Assembly (NCBI GenBank): GCA_022712845.1
Contig: JAFLJV010000211.1
Span: forward strand, 1-7,067
Origin: Sulfurimonas sp.
GTDB lineage: Bacteria > Campylobacterota > Campylobacteria > Campylobacterales > Sulfurimonadaceae
DNA: 7,067 bases
Direction: 5' to 3'
Shown in pieces: positions 6,174 to 7,067 of this stretch (position 1 is the first letter of the stretch; every line of letters begins with the position of its first letter). The notes under the pieces were generated by a model, which was not told where the DNA came from, made no database searches, and saw only the letters and a list, made by a program, of their open reading frames with translations. The translations under genes and the position numbers were made by a program.

Positions 6174-7067
6174 ATGCTAAACCAACTAAAAACCATATTA
6201 TTAAGTATAATAACTATACTAACCCTAACCGCCTGTAGTGGTGGAAGCGGAGGAATAGGTGCCGCCCTAGGAGTAGATATAATAGTAGTAGATGGATATA
6301 TTGGTAATGCAAAAGTAATAGATTCAAACGGAAATATTGCAAAATATAAATCAAATGGAACATACACATTTACTCCAGCACCAATAGGGACTATAACAGT
6401 AACAGGAGGAGTGTTCGAAGATACAGGACTTCCAAATATAATGATATATAAAGTATCAGCAACTTCAAGAGTAATATCCCCAATAACATCATTCCTATAT
6501 AAATATTCACATCTTCAAGATAAGATATTAACAGCCCTAGGAGTAAGTTCACTAGAACTACTAGGTGACTTCGTAAAATCAAATAAAATAGAAGTAGCAA
6601 AACTAGCACAACTAATATATGCAATGAATGTAAACTCAATAGAAGATGATTTTGCAAACAGATTAACTAATGATACAGACCCAACAGATATAGATGATAT
6701 ATTTGCAAAAGTAAAAATAGTAGTAACTGCAAATAATCCAATAAGAGCAACAGAGATAGAAATATTTTTAGATGCAGTTGCTGTTTATGTAGGAAGTGTA
6801 TCTGACTTTGAAGTAGCTATAGAAACAGAAAAAAAGAGTACTCATGAAAGTGAAGATAATAACAACTTAAATAATGATAATTCTGATAATAATAACTCAG
6901 ATAATGATTCAAACTCAACACAAATTTATACAATAACCACAACTTTAAACACAGGTGGAAATATTACTCCAAGTAGTGTAAGTGTAGATAGTGGAGATAC
7001 AACTTATTTTACAGCTATTTCTGATAGTAATTATACTATTAGTAGTGTAAGTGGTTGTGGTGGCTCT
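6174..7067 (+). CDS. Surface lipoprotein with InlB B-repeat-like domain, 3' end beyond window
   Basis: The frame is open for 298 codons and runs off the right edge without a stop, so the protein is partial. Residues 1-20 are a lipoprotein signal peptide ending in the lipobox LTAC, with C21 the lipidated residue. Ser at +2 and a flexible GGSGG suggest outer-membrane sorting. Residues about 38-115 (VDGYIGNAKVIDSNGN, later SRVISPITSF) resemble the beta-sandwich start of many secreted bacterial proteins. Residues about 116-218 look helical. A linker of mostly Asn, Asp and Ser spans 226-249. From 251 on, YTITTTLNTGGNITPSS and TISSVSGCGG match the divergent InlB B-repeat pattern of cell-surface proteins. 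The product is probably an adhesin or other exposed protein; the exact role is unknown. The upstream riboswitch-like leader predicts control by c-di-GMP. Isoleucine codons are almost all ATA up to residue 216, then mostly ATT, unlike the other genes here. Confidence 0.82.
   Translation, partial: MLNQLKTILLSIITILTLTACSGGSGGIGAALGVDIIVVDGYIGNAKVIDSNGNIAKYKSNGTYTFTPAPIGTITVTGGVFEDTGLPNIMIYKVSATSRVISPITSFLYKYSHLQDKILTALGVSSLELLGDFVKSNKIEVAKLAQLIYAMNVNSIEDDFANRLTNDTDPTDIDDIFAKVKIVVTANNPIRATEIEIFLDAVAVYVGSVSDFEVAIETEKKSTHESEDNNNLNNDNSDNNNSDNDSNSTQIYTITTTLNTGGNITPSSVSVDSGDTTYFTAISDSNYTISSVSGCGGS

Noticed and set aside
6155..6657. Two minus-strand frames (6155-6367 and 6391-6657), one extremely Leu-rich
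   Set aside because: Both are antisense to the lipoprotein gene, which has a signal peptide, lipobox and ribosome site. The Leu-rich product comes from its A-ending codons read backwards.
1..7067. tRNA, rRNA, CRISPR array, transposase or phage genes
   Set aside because: No cloverleaf, rRNA motif, regularly spaced direct repeats or recombinase signature was found on either strand by eye.

Overview
The window is a low-GC, gene-dense stretch of a Campylobacterota (epsilonproteobacterial) chromosome. A free-living genus of the Sulfurimonas/Arcobacter kind fits better than Campylobacter or Helicobacter. The Fur protein closely resembles Campylobacter Fur. The cvpA-fur order is the one I know from Campylobacter jejuni. 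The DAHP synthase is the plant-like class II enzyme also found in Helicobacter. Genus-level placement is inference.

Layout. Positions 1-198 hold no gene but contain a large nested palindrome and two further hairpins, just downstream of fur. Positions 199-2242 are a tight minus-strand operon, read in the order diguanylate cyclase (GGDEF), cvpA, fur, with gaps of 1 and 3 nt. A 141-bp divergent promoter region separates it from the plus-strand class II DAHP synthase gene (2384-3733), the first step of aromatic amino acid synthesis. A strong convergent hairpin terminator (3744-3778) lies between that gene and a minus-strand Uup-type ABC-F ATPase (3791-5734).

The right part is the most interesting. 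A 439-bp AT-rich intergenic region (5735-6173) carries a GEMM-I-like cyclic-di-GMP riboswitch aptamer (about 5975-6047). It is followed by a candidate translational switch: a 10-nt segment right after the aptamer can pair with the Shine-Dalgarno sequence about 100 nt downstream. The controlled gene starts at 6174 and runs off the right edge without a stop. It encodes a secreted lipoprotein with an Asn/Asp/Ser-rich linker and the start of a divergent InlB B-repeat-like surface domain, so it is probably an adhesin or other surface protein.

The window therefore pairs a cytoplasmic enzyme that makes c-di-GMP, co-transcribed with the iron regulator Fur, with a probable c-di-GMP-sensing leader on a surface protein gene. 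The two need not be directly wired to each other. The housekeeping genes between them are ordinary.
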